From Pempheris klunzingeri (Eukaryota > Chordata > Actinopteri > Acropomatiformes > Pempheridae), in the NCBI RefSeq assembly GCF_042242105.1, contig NC_092020.1:17700788-17764787 (forward strand): a stretch of 64,000 nucleotides of DNA. Direction: 5' to 3'. The notes beneath the pieces are model-generated. The model was given only the letters and a program-made list of their open reading frames with translations. It did not search any database and was not told the DNA's origin. Positions 60,395 through 64,000 of the stretch are shown here, one piece after another. Position 1 is the stretch's first letter. Each line of letters opens with the position of its first letter. Made by a program: the position numbers and the translations under genes.

Positions 60395-60710
60395 CTGAGG
60401 ATTTCTGTTCAGGTTTAGAGTCTCCATTCAATCCAGGGCCTCCTGAGGTCCCTTTGGAGCGGTTGAAATCTGCATGCAGCTGGTCGGACATGGCCTTCCT
60501 CTCCTCGGCATTGTATTTACTATACTTCTCCGCGTGTTTGCAGTTGTAATGCCGCCTCATGTTGAATTCCTTAAATAATACTTTATACCTGCAGATGAGG
60601 CACGTAGCTGTCGTGTTCAGCTCCGTGAAAAACAACTCCTTTGCTATTTTCTCCTCCACATGCTTGCTCACGGGCTCTGCTTTCTTTAGTTTAACAACAG
60701 ACGCAGACAT
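60395..60710 (-). CDS. Coding exon with transposase-type C2H2 finger, in frame with zbtb33
   Basis: An ATG at 60710 opens 105 codons that end at a TCCTCAG|GTATTT donor in phase 1. The Kaiso acceptor (exon start 58711) is CC ATG CCA, so splicing gives an Ala codon and then runs straight into Met 1 of Kaiso in frame, for a product of about 730 aa. The exon encodes C37-x2-C40-x13-H54-x4-H59 (TCLICRYKVLFKEFNMRRHY), followed by KHAEKYSKY. This matches the single finger of the SPIN-DOC / GTF2IRD2 / EPM2AIP1 group, which is common at the N-terminus of hAT-derived proteins. No other minus-strand exon is seen between here and Kaiso. It could also be a separate small gene whose other exons I missed. 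Confidence 0.6.
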
Positions 60711-60849
60711 CTTGCTTCACTTGGGTGTTGCTACAAAAAACATACAAGCTACTTCACAGCGAGGACCACTGCTGCAGCACAGAGTCCCAAACTAATTAAA
60801 AGTCCACAGCCACATGGTTTCTTTGTTCCGGTGTTGGGTTGTGAGCGCG

Positions 60850-62240
60850 GAACTGAAATCGGAAGTTGAGTTTTTACCATTACAACTATGTTATATTGTT
60901 TGATAAAGGCATTATAATATTGATAATTGTGCACGTTGAAAATTTAATGTTTTCGTTATTATTTATTAAGTGAGAATACATTTAATTTCCCCCACTGTTA
61001 CCACTGTTCCTCGCACAGTTATATTATTTCTTGCACAGTTATATTTCTATTATATTTATTTTTTCACATGCTGCCTTTTCCTATTTATTTGTATTTGCAT
61101 TTATTTTTATATCTTTTAACTGGTATATTTAAATGTGGGCATTCATTGCGGACAGCAATGAAAGAATTTCATTGGACATGGAAACCTGTTTCCTTACTGT
61201 GCATATGATAATAAACACTTTGGATCCTTGAATCCTTGAATCCTGTTGCACAGGACACATTCACCACCATCAACTGGCAAACAAACAACTGGCATGCAAA
61301 CAAAAATGCTGAAAAACGACTCACCTGCACCTTTTCAGTGCAGAAATGTCATCTTAGACACATGCCATTTAAGGAGCAACTCCTTCTCTATTCACTTTTT
61401 AGTAACCATTTCTTCTCAGAGAATTTATTTATAAGTGATTGGTGTATATTGTATTTTGCACCTTTTACTGTTTTGGTTTCATGCTTAATTCAGTATATTT
61501 AAGACTCTTCACCCACACAGTCTATCTTTGTACTTCTCCCTGCATGAGATCAATCAAATGTATATATGAGTCATTTATAAATGACTTTTAATTATACATC
61601 AGGTAGATTCTGTTCTTTTCTTTTGTTCTTGAACTCATCCTTCATGCATGTATCAGTTTGCAATTTGTGTGCAAGCATTGGAAATGGATGACTCAGTAAA
61701 GACTGAAACACTGAACCAGACATCTTTAATTTACAGTAACATTACAAAACATGTTTATAAAGGGCTTTATCCACTTTATTTATATCCTTTCTTTTTCTAT
61801 TTATCTTCATCACATAGTAGTCGAAGACAGTCTTGCAATTAAAGAATAAAAATAATGATAAAATGATAGTAATATTATAACGTTATGATATAAAGTCAAT
61901 GGTATTTTAAACTTATTCAGTCAAATAAATGAAATAGTGACAACCATTAACAGTCAAGATAAACTAGTTGCTAAATTATATGTTTAGCATTTTGCAGGGT
62001 CCTAAATAAATAATTTAAGTATCAGATTCTTTCTTTATTCTCTCTGTATTTAGTTGTTATAGTTTGATGTACAATTTCACATTTAAAGATTAAGCGGAAC
62101 TATGTGCTTTACATTGTCCGGCAGACCGGTGTCTTTTAGAGAACGGACACATCAGGACTTCCTGTTATTAGACGCTTCTGTTGCGTATTAACGATACGGA
62201 ACAGTGAGCGTGTGGTAACTTGTCCGTTAATTTCCCACTA
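60850..62240. other. Spacer between zbtb33 and nkap with a LINE-like 3' tail
   Basis: Bases 61000-61245 read like the 3' end of a fish non-LTR element: TTGCACAGTTATATTTCTAT, AAAGAATTTCATTGGAC, ATAATAAACACTTTGGATCC, then a tandem TTGAATCC tail. The remainder to about 62100 is AT-rich, with no exon recognised. The GC rise from about 62110 marks the nkap promoter. Confidence 0.5.
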
Positions 62241-62305
62241 AATACTAACTTTTTCTTTTTATTGTGTCCCGTGGTGTCGGACTCAGTCTAACGCCGTACG
62301 CAGAT

Positions 62306-64000
<1,695 letters not shown>

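Noticed and set aside
62264-62305. Upstream extension of nkap
   Set aside because: It opens with GTG, not ATG, and shows no similarity to NKAP. The first ATG is 62306.

Overview
The window is vertebrate genomic DNA, almost certainly from a teleost fish, probably a percomorph. The genes have many short introns with GT..AG borders. The proteins are clear orthologues of human proteins but diverged from them. Introns and spacers carry short inverted-repeat elements of the kind common in bony fish. The species cannot be named from the sequence. No bacterial, plasmid or CRISPR features were seen.

Layout from left to right: a partial secreted-peptide gene (minus, 1-920, possibly urotensin-II-related); a repeat-bearing spacer; c1galt1c1 (plus, CDS 5699-6658); mcts1 (minus, 8164-9851, six coding exons); another repeat-bearing spacer; cul4b (plus, 12378-21887, twenty coding exons); lamp2 (plus, 23348-33885, eight shared exons and three alternative last exons); atp1b4 (minus, 37146-41408, eight coding exons); tmem255a (plus, 44648-53598, nine coding exons); zbtb33/Kaiso (minus, 56835-58709, with a possible coding upstream exon at 60395-60710); and the 5' part of nkap (plus, from 62306 to the window edge). 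From c1galt1c1 to nkap the order matches human Xq24, so this is a conserved linkage block. Exon models were checked by splice borders, reading phase and protein similarity. The summed coding lengths are whole codons: mcts1 181 aa, cul4b 869 aa, lamp2 419 or 420 aa by isoform, atp1b4 342 aa, tmem255a 320 aa.

The genes do not form one pathway. c1galt1c1 is the chaperone for core-1 O-glycan synthase. mcts1 acts in translation re-initiation. cul4b is a ubiquitin-ligase scaffold. lamp2 is a lysosomal membrane protein whose A form serves chaperone-mediated autophagy. atp1b4 is a P-type ATPase beta subunit. tmem255a is a four-pass membrane protein. Kaiso and nkap are nuclear regulators.

The most notable signals are: an exon upstream of Kaiso that encodes a transposase-type C2H2 finger and joins the Kaiso exon in frame; minor-spliceosome (U12) introns in both cul4b (AT-AC) and mcts1 (GT-AG); the complete B-A-C set of lamp2 last exons; nested inverted-repeat elements between the lamp2 last exons; and a perfect 20-bp hairpin in a tmem255a intron.
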